The notes under the pieces were generated by a model. That model was not told the origin of the DNA and ran no database searches. It saw only the letters and a list, made by a program, of their open reading frames with translations. Position numbers and translations under genes: made by a program. Shown here piece after piece: positions 58,301 to 61,745 of a stretch of DNA of 64,000 nt; position 1 is the stretch's first letter; each line of letters begins with the position of its first letter. This DNA comes from an uncultured Bacteroidales bacterium. GTDB taxonomy: Bacteria; Bacteroidota; Bacteroidia; Bacteroidales; WCHB1-69. The stretch spans positions 1-64,000 of the forward strand of contig CAMVOL010000003.1 in NCBI GenBank assembly GCA_947169105.1. Reading direction: 5' to 3'.

Positions 58301-59246
58301 AGTGGGTACCTTCCGCGAGGGTGGAAAGGTTGATGACGCTGTCGGTCAGGTCGAGGCGGGTGGCGCCATCGTACCAAGTATAGACAGTGCCGCCAGAGGT
58401 TGCGGTCAGTTTGACGGAAGCGCCGACGCAGACGACGCTCTTGTCAGCCTCAAGGGTAGCGGAACTACTACCATCAATTGTCACGGTTGTCACAGCAGAG
58501 GTGTCCGTGCAATAGACATTGCCTACCTGATAGGTGACTGCGACTCTGTAAGAGCCCCCCACTGACACTGCAAAAGTGGGTTCAGTAGTATAACCCACGG
58601 GGGTAGCTTCACCCTCTTTCAACCATATATATTCAATTGCGGTACCTCCCGGGGTGTTGCTATGGAAGGTGGCCGTCAGCAATGCCGTGGAACAGCCGCC
58701 GGCACTAGCGGTCAGGTTCACGGTAGCCTTCTGAATCTTTGTAAATAAAAATTCCGCTGAACGGGAGGTGATACATACGGGGTAGTTTTTCGTGACCTCC
58801 ACGTGAAACCACGCCGTATCGGAACTGAGTTCGGCGACACTGAAATCATAGACATTGCTTGTCGCCCCCGAAATCACATTGCCACTTTTATACCATTGGT
58901 AAGTATAGTGGACAGTATCGTTAGGCTCATTATCGTCAACGATGGCTGTCAGTCTCACACGGCCGTCTGCGCAGGCGTAGTGAGGACCTTCAATCGTTGC
59001 GATGATGGCCTTGACTCCCTTCACTCCTTTGGAGCGCGGCGAGTTGGGGCCATTGTCTCCATCGAAGTTGCAAGCAAAACTTCCTGAAGCATTTGATGCA
59101 AAATGAACTTGATGCTTTCCACTGGGCGTCGATACGGATGTCCCAGTCACCCCATCATTGTTCAATGACGAGGTTACCGACTCGCACCGGGCCTGATTTC
59201 CTAAATACATAAATAACATCAGGAAAAAAATCGTAAATTTTTTCAT
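31071..59246 (-). CDS. Giant exported multi-Ig-like surface protein with T9SS sorting domain
   Basis: An uninterrupted frame of 9391 codons (about 1 MDa). A signal peptide (MKKFTIFFLMLFMYLGNQARC) is followed by a short Ser/Asn/Gly-rich segment, then roughly 100 modules of 80-95 residues. Each has an Ig-like/PKD-like pattern: an early Cys in (D/T)xIC-GG-VTLTA, a central YTW-Y-NG or YQWY and a late SGC or NGC, so a disulfide per module is likely. Three module types repeat in order (see the super-repeat entry). The last regular modules give way to irregular ones near residue 9000, and residues 9311-9391 form a T9SS type A sorting domain. The protein is expected outside the outer membrane as a long adhesin or filament. 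Module families resemble Ig_7/CHU_C-type repeats from memory; the ligand is unknown. It has a 160-base A/T-rich leader, a TAnnTTTG box and an OmpA-like gene downstream. Confidence 0.93.
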   Translation of the reverse strand: MKKFTIFFLMLFMYLGNQARCESVTSSLNNDGVTGTSVSTPSGKHQVHFASNASGSFACNFDGDNGPNSPRSKGVKGVKAIIATIEGPHYACADGRVRLTAIVDDNEPNDTVHYTYQWYKSGNVISGATSNVYDFSVAELSSDTAWFHVEVTKNYPVCITSRSAEFLFTKIQKATVNLTASAGGCSTALLTATFHSNTPGGTAIEYIWLKEGEATPVGYTTEPTFAVSVGGSYRVAVTYQVGNVYCTDTSAVTTVTIDGSSSATLEADKSVVCVGASVKLTATSGGTVYTWYDGATRLDLTDSVINLSTLAEGTHYFRYVDNGGCTANTTVVVHSFSAQLVSTVDLTYCRAAGEKVETFPVSVLVDGWDNHGSGTQYQYNFYKNGVFVEANSRVATYSYQNLAIQEDRPYTFSAFVYNSDSSCYAWTNELEVFVHNMPTIEVVSTSDSVCAGTEVTLTARVNGFTTNYKKYQWSTSDTTESITYIVNAASDLTVTVTPAIASCVAQGTIHIGLRDSIETPAVIVYGDTLNATNTHVSYELADNNFVCNGAQVKVSASFPNGPREDYIYKWYKNGVEIGATDTSFYDVLENNGTTAIQTQYSVEVSSVAGCAPKSNQSVVFDVLPSLNAVIQGPDHICEGTEDSLTVVVLNSEMESRLTNAQYRWFVDGIEKTTETTHRLLTNDLSGATSPHNISVVIKLPGVAGCNSWGEAEFNIQVDATPVVRLMASDTMICRGGDVDLSLIVTSTNDVPAVAYKWINVTNNDTLSFVGDAITVTPTDDEVEYKVDLYQYYTSDPDQNPSCKASSNTVKIKVYGAPKITAVKVTPDTICSGSQVTVYATSEVTTGDAPSTNIYKWYRNGVEISGVTDSVFTETLTCTNNTQTNYVYTVTMTQSISGCATDTVVFDTAIVRPMPTVEITGAPMVCLNDTVKLTANINDDFNSYEYEWRESNATFKTGANTIDTVLPARTYPYSFTFVMTNENLGCTATSEPYYVYVNDTIYVQITHDLDSVCEGTDVTLTANIGNQLTTGILYKWFSDADTTTAIAGATSQTCTHVPTATAGNYQAYSVLIQQAGLSCKAFGVDSVKVINKPQLDITTIDTHDTICNGGHVAFKVTVNGEETNNGTYTWYKNGVVMNGCVTNSISDDPMVSTTGNVIYSVRFTQDGTGCDTTVSDTIYVIKNINIAIALKDMTTSYLCNSDENKVSLKSEITADGTILPSTLATPTYTWYLNGNMVQTGTADTLSEATVRPEGTYLYTVKVDCGDGCEAESVNFPIYIYGTPVVEVLSSDTTICVNGSVDFEAAVSNDASDVSYKWYVDGAAVAGATSSTFHYTFDAANTYKVVASVIRNHTNEATCEGRDTIEVKVSAVPDIVVEIKTNDTICNGQTVTVGVTTTPGINNENYIYTWYRNGEILNGVTDTVFTDDPVNNGNNIAKVVYGVKATQASSGCESVIKYDTLYIQPAPEVHIIGTPLVCHNDTVKLTADVQDGYTPINYTWYKDNEAQTGSNSEAFEDAADGRAYPYIYTVKVEYRANCTVEADPFYVYVNDSINVQVTHDQDSICAGSNVTFTANIGNFTTDNITYQWYKITSDTSILNGENNNTLTVAPTATEYKYFVRVRQQNTDCPASGSDSVKVIGMPTVTIAQTPTKDTVCSGYEYEFQANVSTTGNGTYVWTRNGEVLTNNQADQSVLRDAPEATGSDIKTFIYGVHFTQEGTGCDTTVYDTVYVIPSYTVTIAGTTDTCYDNTTDVQVMLTATVSPEYPNTYTNIAWTKNGAALGAAEALTGFTATKTADLADGTYTFTATVTNDYGCSIESEPFTVNVYATPIPQIAFSDTIICMGGEVAFEARIANGDENVTYQWFCNDSVPYATNTTYTHTFDAAGEVYAKVKAIRNGLCAAMDSVKINVKDIPTVTITDNVQDTVCGGMEIVFSAKGNSDIEGTYTYTWYKNGVVVEGATDTNYRDIPVAIANGYTTYIYGVKASQANSGCTSLMKLDTILIAPMPTVAISGTQDVCEGEDNVTLVANLNDSIENVTYQYTWRANNVNVYDGKTYTGTKGGDSTFTYVVFVTDATRGCSATSDPFEVNVHKAMVVAFLDTVVTICDNGQVTLTPTINDANISGLTYQWYKGEPSEGTAIHGATEWSYTTADTITGDVTYYFVATQTASGCADTASVKVVTKEIPSVTVEANHNNICYGGQVQLTAHAEGGMEETAYNYTWYRNGVEVAGVSDSMFVDQPTNIDRDTNTFIYYAVVNQGVSGCQSNPSSTVTVTVLPNPTLTITGAPILCGNNPTANLVAHLLNSTGTYKYQWRKDGVNDGAVSTEPTHDVTLSQRSYPYAFQVIATSDSTGCSAVSEEFLVYVNDSATLVVTTDVDTICAGGEVTFTANVGGNNADNLTYQWYTDASYSDAVGGATERSYTTTVTEAGVKKYYAKALLNPSGCMAQGFDSVEVVNDPQIASVTITPEEDTLCVGSEVTVTATATVNNGSARTYTWYRNGEEIAGVTDSTFSEVLTAENNGTSYIYTVKMTQAYSGCATTDTKADTVYIVPMPTVAIEGDATICHKGTVTLTANLNDSIQGVNYTYTWRRNNTTIATGRELTDTLTAQDEYYIYTVEVSDSVRGCSAMSAEYYVHVNDSLRVALVADDTTICAGGEVTFTVALADNNATDLVYRWTVDGAAIAGATTATMTREFADATEHTVYAEVEQTTSGCVAGDSVKFTVKEKPGVDVVADNDTICSGYQVRLAATATKGVSTEAYVYTWYINGVEVSGASDSVLYDNPTYVGGTTDSMLFVYGVSVRQASTGCESATAYDTVWVIPQPTLEISGDAILCAGQDHDTVTLYAHLNDIANNMDGLQYTWRLNNTDLTNADVLKATDTLVMLAGGAADEAYIYTVTAEMPGTGCRVTSEPYYVYVNDTVQVVVTATADTLCPGGEVTFTANLGNYNADNLVYVWSVKSGAGENDWTNVPGGTSRTLTVNPSETDSIYRVQVMQTTSGCWMNGYDTIHVVNSSEIIVLTVNKTMVCSGGEITLTAAVEGQRGTFQWYRNNVAIAGANTATLHDSPLAIDGDSTAYEYGVMFSSIFGGCTVTNDTTVYVYPNPTVAIEGDPLVCDGTDVILRANVNGYETTRTGLSYQWMLANRNLTADGVNVILNTKGDSLTYKNLPDSTDAYMFMVQVSDTNGCRMLSTEYPVYVNDSIHVVVTASDTTICNNGEVTLTAVLGDYNDDNLVYQWYTNGTTEAISGATERTLTTTVASTTIFYVKVTQTTSDCVAEGNIKVTTVAPAMITEIKPDTTDVCSGYDLRITASANGGIEHEPYIFTWYKNGVLIEGVTDSVFHDATVLSGTEAEQIIYSATVSQLSNSNCVSARATSAAVTVRPLPVVVISGDQMRCEGDVISLIASVSWDHSFMLDSVQQTWYLNNAPTLMAKTPLTPTFYYSEDSHASRDAQAEPYSYTIKIDLGAGCTVMSEPYDVYIKAAPVAAITVDDTTICNGGVVNLTGHIDNYNLEDLTYQWFQNDLTTPISGANEITYTTDPIETATTYYLIVKQTTTECADTVNVTITPKDAPVISQVEISENNICQGAQVTVTASVSGGIENEPYTFTWFRNGVQIENVTDSMFIDNPSLADYDANTFIYTAIATQASSACASAAVSDTLNVYDNPTVAISGNALLCNDSVTTLTAHVNDTVLATGVVEYQWRLFNTDITDSTNATITISHPASNEPYIYTVEITNANGCRSISEPYAVYVNNDIIVEVTASDDTVCAGGEVILTANLGDYNSTNLTYRWYTTNGTTETEIYGATSRTLTVHPTEKTNYKVYVLQTTSGCMAVGYDTVTIITLDTINLTLTPSDVICDGGEITLTADITGRGTYTWYRNGQMIPGANLNTVTDSPVTVDGAVTTYNYSLVYVPEIPGCVQPSIDTVVTVYPNHTVAITGDPIICNGNNVVLIANVNDTIGTATYTYQWMLANADIPATDNDTLDKHYDSSENPYIFTVKVTNDITGCAAVSDPFYVYVSDSASIQVVVTASDTMVCPTGEVILTANIADYNATNLTYVWKANGTEIPGATQATITTAVNGNTTYEVTINQTNTGCTATGNINVKMSEMPTITLKVSDTLICEGGQVTLVATPATAIPAALGTVTYTWFDNGQQISGVTDSVYTVSPVAYDNDNTVHNYTVMAMAEAPACQSAVSNVAKVTVTANPVVVISAMYDAYCTNTDVQIAVKITGNYRTTDDVQLYLDNGLTLLTPSTPMLTGPSSWELDFTDNVPVARNNNIYQAVVTTANGCSVRSNELSIDIMAPQVVAVSVAEDTICYGGTAVATASIENPNANVSYTWKINEEVVTGAFASTLVTSDLNEQGMDTIAVTVTDLDSRCKTTQVAYIKVNAVPSIDQIVMNEDSVCEGYQVEIAAVPNDTLGIPGVAYTYTWYKNGIEIAVTNDSILREIAVATTYDTAVYVYGVVISQENSGCASEMKTDTLYVFPTPTIQIAGDQIICEDTMIMLKANLNDTIAGLAYNYEWRLFNETIRTAENAHDTLMFKAEPTDQPYIFTVIASNDRGCTVTSEPYNVYVNDSILVEVTHNVDSICPGGDLVLTANLADYNDEFLTYRWYRYDNTVGDYTPEYGATERIASVHPTTEQAVNDWVKYKIVILQTNSGCIAEGYDSVKLMNSSSIAFTYVGDTAICFGGAVMLGVTHQASGYYIWYRNGQQIPGANLDTIIDYPMAVDGDSTAYTYAAMYIPVSGGCNSLIVDTTIYVYPNPTIQISGDAIVCDSVAGNISLHAYVDTVAVFDDLHYQWYESNRMLEGQTADTLTTTAGFRDEPYLYTVKIFNDRGCTTMSEAYAVYVNDSIFVEVTATADTVCEGAEVTLTAHLFDYNTDQLTYRWESAPMGSDNFTPIWGATERILTTVVDSTMCYRVKVTQTTSLCSAYGYDTITVFTPDTIVIALTAHDTICSGGEIMLQATNNHGEALDGGTYSWTRNGIIIEGAYGATILDSPLAVDGDSTRYVYGVTFFPDYAGCRVEAADTAVIVYGNPTVQISGDPIICNMENDSIVLVANVNDTANYPISYQWRLANRNIEDATDDTLKIRMEASDNPYLFTVQVTNDRGCTTLSDEFPVYVNDSNSINVAITSDYDSVCIGGEVTFTSHIVDYNSRHLTFQWYKVEKTSGGLDTLIPIEWAREPWLTYTLTDTLWNKFALKITQTNSGCVAEGYDSVYVWPRTPFEVSKVTALNVATNSHQICDGGQVDVTASVRDLYGNPVDSTLFTYEWFRNGFEHPFLSGPWFRESPLTVDDDTTRYVYSTTIVLDIPGCRYSNRGISDSITVTRNPVVRIQGVPYVCQYDPVNLVAWVNGRTNIPLTTTYYWYFDGRAINAARYTYTDNVDVTTGWAHEYQVEVVDANGCSAWSDPFEVVVYKAPVTHIVATEDTICEGGEVTLTATLEDYNIEYLLYQWYKNDPDVEANRILGASEATYTVVPDSTTTYYVKVSSTLGQNNHALCTSVDGFKVVVVKDPVVDSVVISDTSICDGGQVTMVAHATGGVASDEYVFTWFRNNEVIEGVTDSIFTESPLTVDGNITKYVYSASVKQASSGCQSVRTFSNDTLTVYPNPTVVIAGDPIICEDTIIKLYANVTNDYMGAELTYTWLLYNDTITDANSNGTVNGRDSIVDKRGPQDYPYIYTVVVDNPHGCRMESAPYYVYVNDTIVVEVTSTEDTICTDGVVTLTANLGDYNDSDLTYRWYKNDTTAANQIWGATQSTLTTSVHETTVFWVRVFQTPSACETYGSDTVVVRPVPVIDTIQLSVYDICDGGQVTVTAHAHGGVDSTEFPYIFTWYRNNELMEGYTDSTFTVSDLTVDGDITKYVFSATVHQTAAGCESVRAYADTLTVNPNPYVVISGDPTICQDSTIYLTANVTYDYDSAHLTYTWLLDNDTIRQPQEGHDTIIENKAPRDHAYNYTVVVANAHGCTSESEVFSVTVSPRPVVEVTVAVGEDTTICEGGSTVLVANIDNYNLDNLMYRWSAKNLRTNDSIDVDGGMQREITVNPTDTTMYYVEVYQVGSECRSYDSIKINVNKVPVIDTIQLSVYDICDGGQVTVTAHAHGGVDSTEFPYIFTWYRNNELMEGYTDSTFTVSDLTVDGDITKYVFSATVHQTAAGCESVRAYADTLTVNPNPYVVISGDPTICQDSTIYLTANVTYDYDSAHLTYTWLLDNDTIRQPQEGHDTIIENKAPRDHAYNYTVVVANAHGCTSESEVFSVTVSPRPVVEVTVAVGEDTTICEGGSTVLVANIDNYNLDNLMYRWSAKNLRTGDSSNVDGGMQREITVTPTDTTMYYVEVYQVGSECRSYDSIQINVNEIPVVDSIKLSFYEMCYGGQPTITAYAHGGVDTVNNPYIYTWYRNGELIEGVTSRSFTDNLNEVAVDNDDTYYIYTATVHQDVSGCISESNSSDTLNVYMNPRVEVTGYPYVCETDPIFCYANVDTSSINVGELSYTWYESGELRDNMEYGYGNDSRFSEYYPARPNPYRISVEVTRGNGCRTMSEQFLVYVEEQPRVMITTTETDICVDGSVTLTANLENYHMDDLTFQWYTTDTVDLAHEIYGATLPVYTTNALSDTGINKFSVRVYRTRSHCFDTDNIEILVHSDPVIDSITVSDNDTVICAGGEFTLTAHTTVDSVLGIATYTWFRDGVEIVGAHDSVLTEHPMTVDNDSINHTYTVLVTMSANGCQSTIDSNSTRVITILPNATVQIEGDPVICGAGNERDTLRLIANVNDTSARVDGFTYEWRLFNRTLTVDDTNSNNNVVVISGLDSTVLTVLAAPSENPYLFTVHVWNFNGCSTSSEPFPVFVNDTTSLVITASETEICRGGEVTLFANLGDYNVPSLTYQWSSLQENASTIDTIAGATSSTYTTTLDSTTTFYVDLVQTTSSCLSQAAITINVHDDPVVKLDIDDNDTIICDGGQIRLIAHASYDTVALGVPTFTWFRNGFEIENAHDSILVESPLTVDGDSTRYTYQVLVTLTASGCQSVITDSSTVDVYVFPNPTVEIEGDHFICGDGIGMDTLVLTANVNDTVVADSYTYEWRLFNRTLEDSVNIVWGATTPVLHMVLEPNDEPYIFTVTVHNPNGCTTISAPFSAIVNKAVAVTALTTETDICKGGEVTVSAHLDNYNIEGLTYQWYKATDTTTTRMQVGDTDSNIVANIIPGATESTFTTILEDTTTFYVVVSQPNSSCYTIASVKVNAHNDPVIDSITISDGDTNICEGGQFTLVAHASFDENLGTPTYTWFRNGVEILNATDSVITESPVTVDGDLTHYRYEVLVTLTASGCQSVIDSNSTMDVHVYPNSTVQIEGDPIICGAGLNRTVAHLTAHLNDTVADVDGYTYEWRLFNRTIGNDDDSLIHHVADTMVLDYGLAVSDNPYIFKVIVHNPNGCTNESADFYVYVNDTASIVVTASEDDICEGGTVTFTANIGDYNMPNLTYQWFAGDTTDADRIGGATQSTYTVTLDTAKTYTFFVKIYQPTSGCVAYGSDTVKVHSDPTVSLAISDETPDTNICEGGQITLTATATYDPELGDPIFTWFRNGVRVENATDSVLTDSPVTVDGDLTNYRYEVIVTLTASGCQSVVDSNSTMDVHVYPNATVEIEGDHNICGAGEGLDTCVLVANVNDTIIDADGYTYEWRLFNRTLSFTTARIDTVLVPNDEAYIFYARVTNPNGCTSDWASFDVTVHQPVEVTALTSEADICAGGQVTVSAHLDNYNIEGLTYQWMLNGDSVAGATSAEYTTTLDTVATYTFEVLVAQPTTSCISRATVTVNVHDDPTVSLAISDEDTVICDGGNFTLTATAHYDEVLGDVTYTWTKNGVEVADAHGATLTESHVTVDNDTTTFTYTVIATLTASGCQSIVTDSSTITVTVLRNPTVVIAGDPVICGSGNNATSVHLTANLNDNSELVDGFTYEWRLENVTLGFTTNELDTVLEPSVDPYHFMVVIHNENGCAASDDFEVLVNAAPVVNAEAAETDYCVGGSTVLTSHIIDRNAENLTYQWLLEGDTLHGANEETYTTPTNLRAGTYAYTVLVYQTTSDCIGSADVTIIVHNDPTIDSITVNNAVVCDGGQVIVTAHATLEDVLGEATYTWYKNGTRMDGITANTFTDNPVVVDNDVTEITYSATVTLRASGCTSEEVFAQVVTVKPHATVSVVATGSTTVCEGGNVTFTANVDPADDTYTYQWYLDNEQAGYDTNVYVVEGLDARETPYMVHVVVTSAPGCTTSTMDQAVAVNVTTDPIVTLIDIDNMGASMVCVGGTTTLSASYTGGADQINGLGTPTYTWFNNGEQVGTGNTYDIPDTLAAGTYNYTVVMSFEDNAYGCDVNTAVQGNTGVYTFTVVDDPAPFIAVNVDNDTMVCEGGSTQLYVHHIDNGIEGIEYEYQWYRNGIILAGETNPTLTTDATLPVADYSYYVTVNANGVACNGQSNTIIVSVVTAPTVEITGAANVCVGGQITLTADVDTTYGANVTYQWNRVENGQAQVIAGATESTYTTDTLLALGSYSYSVTVINPISGCTTTSGVVTANVVADPVIAIINNADVCEGGVVTMNAVVTETVAGAEYNYTWYRDNEEVGSNSDTYTTDASLAAGNYVYRVEITPADLMGCNAISEPVNANVIAVPTVTISGYDAVCEGGSVELTANVYPVLNGNSYNYKWYRDGMTLAGNTATITTDATLTAGTYTYSVEVWNATYDVDCRATATFTYTVVADPTIDSVVTSLPNNQMCIGGTVTLTAALSDSLNAANSNVEYAWSVDGRNFSTGTSNTITFTPDHTGTVICSVYATVNNSYNTGCQSAVQTVTIEVVDQPYVGISYAGILQVCEGGYVELNAIIEGGVGDPTITWRRNSARISEYDNLTTIYTDTNDLVGSYRYAVNVTYPAATGCRATSSEVTVDVLYQPRWTEAVVTTASGNSDICEGERVTLIAYIVGGVEDANHQTGSYIQWVYAPVTDMNDVNLVSCGLGGVSCDFATVPGTYVYYPTYVAPANTNCTPSNTPNISGNIITVHEHPTVTMTLGNGSDILCWNNGDDNATINFTFTGTAPFHFSLQDMTTGAITEHTTYSHQYSIEVTPSVSTTYQVFELSDRYCEGEVVNTNTVTVVISHFEIVIDSVSICPEGDYPTATFTFNNLTVNDSRDTVWFEIDDYDNIGFDYAGDMLVLSGSTASATVYMPITEPGTYHFGIIIDGCEYDVTVQILWGNYDVLQIMDQKWDDVVVCNNNPATNGGHTFVYYQWYRNGEAIPGANEQYYQEVGGLNGFYSLYVIDDQGNEYMTCEMMIATNPQIRVYPVPAHTGVEITVELPLSDEELNGAYLDIFDAKGALVQHVTNLQVITRVSGFEAQGTYFGRIVTGTNDIKTVKFIIVK
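40357..41033 (-). repeat. Near-identical direct repeat, copy A
   Basis: About 677 bp that appear identical by eye to 41200-41876, offset by 843 bp, exactly one super-repeat of 281 codons. Sequence just outside (40190-40356) still matches with scattered differences. Confidence 0.85.
41200..41876 (-). repeat. Near-identical direct repeat, copy B
   Basis: Partner of 40357-41033. Both copies encode the modules running from the SRPVVEV region back through VVISGDPTICQDSTIYLTAN and ICDGGQVTVTAHAHGGVDST. The offset keeps the reading frame. Confidence 0.85.
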
Positions 59247-59406
59247 TGCTTTGAATTTAATTATTACTTTATATTTCTATTTTCTTCAATAAATTCTATT
59301 CCTAAATACCATCTGAATAACAATAAGTTACGCAGATTTTTTTTGGGTTTTGATTCAGTTTTTTGAGGTTTCTAAACACTCCTTTTCATTTTAATATATC
59401 AACTTG

Positions 59407-59414
59407 CAAAAATA
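59407..59414 (-). promoter_or_regulatory. Candidate -7 box of the giant gene
   Basis: The minus strand reads TATTTTTG (TAnnTTTG), which would give a leader of about 155 bases before the ATG at 59246. The expected TTTG box 19-21 bases upstream is not evident. Confidence 0.45.
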
Positions 59415-59630
59415 CAAAAAAATAAGCACATACGGTTGTTTGCTCACTTTTTTTTTAAACTTCTACCCTGTTGCGAGTTTTCAGGGTTTTCAACAACTTA
59501 TAAACACAGCTATATTTTTTTGTATATCAACATCTTAATTTTTATTCGTTAATTTTTATTCACAGCCAAAATTTGATAAATAATTTCTCCGAACCTCTCC
59601 AACAAGGGTGTTTTTCCAACTTTTCACAAC

Positions 59631-59662
59631 AAAAAAGGGTAAGAATCCTCGTTCTTACCCTT
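59631..59662 (-). terminator. Terminator of the dxs-glutamine synthetase cluster
   Basis: AAGGGTAAGAA/TTCTTACCCTT is a perfect 11-bp stem with a 6-base loop. On the minus strand it is followed by six T, 35 bases beyond the last gene. A T-run (ATTTTTTATT) on the other side means it could also work on the plus strand. Confidence 0.88.
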
Positions 59663-59696
59663 GATTTTTTATTGTAAATAATTATATATCAGTATT

Positions 59697-60212
59697 TTAA
59701 TATAAAAGCGCGATATCTTTTTTGAGTTGTTCCATTGCTAAAGCTGTCGGAGACTCGTCAGCGACGGCGGCCAACACCCCTCCGGCCAAGTCGGTGGACA
59801 TCGCCCCCTCCTCCAAATGCCCCGCAGCAAGGTTGATGACATTCACCACCTTCTCCTTGGCATTCTTGATTCCCTCCCACGCCTCCGGCGAAATATAGAC
59901 CTGCTGCGACAGGTTATGCTCGTATTCGCTACGGATGGTGGCCAACAGGATGGTCTGCATCTGGTAGGCCGTGAGTTCCGGATTCGACACCCTGAACAAC
60001 AGCTGGTTCGGGTCGATGCGTTCGAGGAACATCGCCATCCTTTCGTAAGCCTGAAGCCTGATGGGCGTGACCAATTCCTTTGAATGGAACTTGAGTTCAA
60101 GCAGCCGCTTCTTCTGGTCGTTCTCCACGAAATACTTGGCGAGGACAAACGCGGTAACCGCCACAATAAGCGACGGCACCACGGCTATAATGATGATTGC
60201 GTAGGCAGGCAT
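59697..60212 (-). CDS. Membrane-anchored conserved Bacteroidetes protein (DUF7935-like)
   Basis: A 171-residue protein with one N-terminal membrane helix (about residues 4-28) and a helical cytoplasmic body. The segment RLQAYERMAMFLERIDPNQL and EYEHNLSQQVYISPEAWEGI with NAKEKVVNVINLAAG is a conserved pattern in Bacteroidetes proteins that I associate with DUF7935; this family name is from memory. Function is unknown. It starts 12 bases after the glutamine synthetase stop, so the two are probably co-transcribed. Confidence 0.75.
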   Translation of the reverse strand: MPAYAIIIIAVVPSLIVAVTAFVLAKYFVENDQKKRLLELKFHSKELVTPIRLQAYERMAMFLERIDPNQLLFRVSNPELTAYQMQTILLATIRSEYEHNLSQQVYISPEAWEGIKNAKEKVVNVINLAAGHLEEGAMSTDLAGGVLAAVADESPTALAMEQLKKDIALLY

Positions 60213-60224
60213 AGCTACTTGTTT

Positions 60225-61730
60225 TTAACCACAATAGAAATACTTATGAACCATTTCAAGCATCAGGTCAGGATTCTTCTCGATGCGTTGGCGGATGTCG
60301 GCATCATCGAAACTCTTCAGGTGCTTGATGATGTCGTCAATCATTTCGGAGTTGAAAACACCGTGGGCCTCGAAGATGCTACGGTGGGCGGAGAGCTGCT
60401 CGGCGGATTCGGCACAGGAGGCGGGCAGTTGTGCCAGCGCTTCCAGCTTCGCCTTGTTTTCCACCTTATGGATGTTGACATCCACGTAGGTCTTGGCGGC
60501 AAAGTCAAGAGCACCCTGCATCTCGAAACCGTGGCGGGCAGCGACGACCAGACCGGCCAGCAACAAGTAGATGTCGGCGGAACCATCGGGGCAGCGGAAC
60601 TCGACCGTCTGCTTCTGGGAATGATCCTCGTTGTTGGGCTTCTCGTTGGGGTTGGTCATGGCTACCATGTCTGTGGCGCTGGTCCAGCCGAGGGGCACAC
60701 GCACAAGAACGGAACGGTTGCGGTCGCCCCAGCAGATGGAGGTGGGGGCCTCCTGATGAGGAACAAGACGGAAGTAGGAGGTGGGGTTGGTGTTGCCGAA
60801 TGCGGTGAGCGAGGAGGCGCAGGTCATATAACCGGCGATGGCGGTGCGGGCGATGGAGTTGAGCTTGCCGTTCTCTACCATCTGGTTCACCCCATCTTTC
60901 ACGATGCGGGTGTGGATATGGAGGCCGCTACCTGCCTTGCCGGCGGTAATCTTCGGAGCGAAGGTCACATCCAGTCCGTATTCGTGGGCGAGGTTGCGGA
61001 TAATCCATTTGGCCAGTACGAGCTGGTCAGCGGCATCCTGCACGTCCGTCACCAAGAACTCTATTTCATTCTGTTCGTAAATCTTGTCATCAAGGGTGAA
61101 GTTCCCCACTTCGGAGTGCCCGTACTTGATCAGTCCTCCCACCTCAGCGATGTATAGCATGCACTGGGTGCGGAACTCCTCGAACTTAGTGAAGGGAGCT
61201 GATTCATGGTAACCTTTTTGGTCGGGGGTCTGGTATAATTCTTCCTTGTCGCCAATGACGTAGTATTCCAGTTCGCCCATTGCCTGGAACTCCATACCCG
61301 TCACTTCCTTGAAGGACTTGACGGCCTTGCGGAGGATGTATTCCGGAGAGTTCTCCATCGGAAGCCCGTCCTTGTTGAAATAGGAGCAAAGGAACGAAAG
61401 GGTGGGGATGGTGGCGAAAGGATCGACGAAAGCCGTTTTGAAACGGGGGATGACATACATATCGCTGGAGCCGGCGTGGATAAAAGCGGGAAAGATGTTG
61501 GAACCGTCCACACGTTCACCACAGGAGAGGATCTGTTCCAGATACTCACGGCTATGCAGAATAAAATTGAGCGTTTTCAGTCTGCCATCACCAGCCACAT
61601 ACCGGAAATTGATCATTTTTATATCATTTTCCTCCACAAATTTAATCATGTCAGCTTTCGTGAATTCCTCGGGTGATTTTTTCAAAAAGTTCACCACGGG
61701 GTTCATCGTCATCATACGTTCTTCTTTCAT
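60225..61730 (-). CDS. glnA: Type I glutamine synthetase, Bacteroidetes form
   Basis: A 501-residue enzyme that makes glutamine from glutamate, ammonia and ATP. The beta-grasp region has INFRYVAGDGRLKTLNF and DGSNIFPAFIHAGSSDMYVI. Catalytic-domain motifs are GELEYYV, the metal-binding GSGLHIHTR, NPTSYFRLVPHQEAPTSICW with GDRNRSVLVRVP, and TVEFRCPDGSADIYLLLAG. Length is close to the GSI-type forms of about 500 residues known in Bacteroidetes. A tyrosine adenylylation site of the NLYDLP type was not seen. It starts 15 bases after the lipoprotein stop. Confidence 0.92.
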   Translation of the reverse strand: MKEERMMTMNPVVNFLKKSPEEFTKADMIKFVEENDIKMINFRYVAGDGRLKTLNFILHSREYLEQILSCGERVDGSNIFPAFIHAGSSDMYVIPRFKTAFVDPFATIPTLSFLCSYFNKDGLPMENSPEYILRKAVKSFKEVTGMEFQAMGELEYYVIGDKEELYQTPDQKGYHESAPFTKFEEFRTQCMLYIAEVGGLIKYGHSEVGNFTLDDKIYEQNEIEFLVTDVQDAADQLVLAKWIIRNLAHEYGLDVTFAPKITAGKAGSGLHIHTRIVKDGVNQMVENGKLNSIARTAIAGYMTCASSLTAFGNTNPTSYFRLVPHQEAPTSICWGDRNRSVLVRVPLGWTSATDMVAMTNPNEKPNNEDHSQKQTVEFRCPDGSADIYLLLAGLVVAARHGFEMQGALDFAAKTYVDVNIHKVENKAKLEALAQLPASCAESAEQLSAHRSIFEAHGVFNSEMIDDIIKHLKSFDDADIRQRIEKNPDLMLEMVHKYFYCG

Positions 61731-61745
61731 AACAAAATATGAGTT

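Larger units (their letters stand above)
59247..59696. other. Intergenic region upstream of the giant gene
   Basis: This 450-bp A/T-rich gap holds the leader and candidate promoter of the giant gene and, at its right end, the terminator of the dxs-GS cluster. No RNA gene or small protein gene was recognised. The stretch 59415-59630 has many T-runs but no clear structure. Confidence 0.7.
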
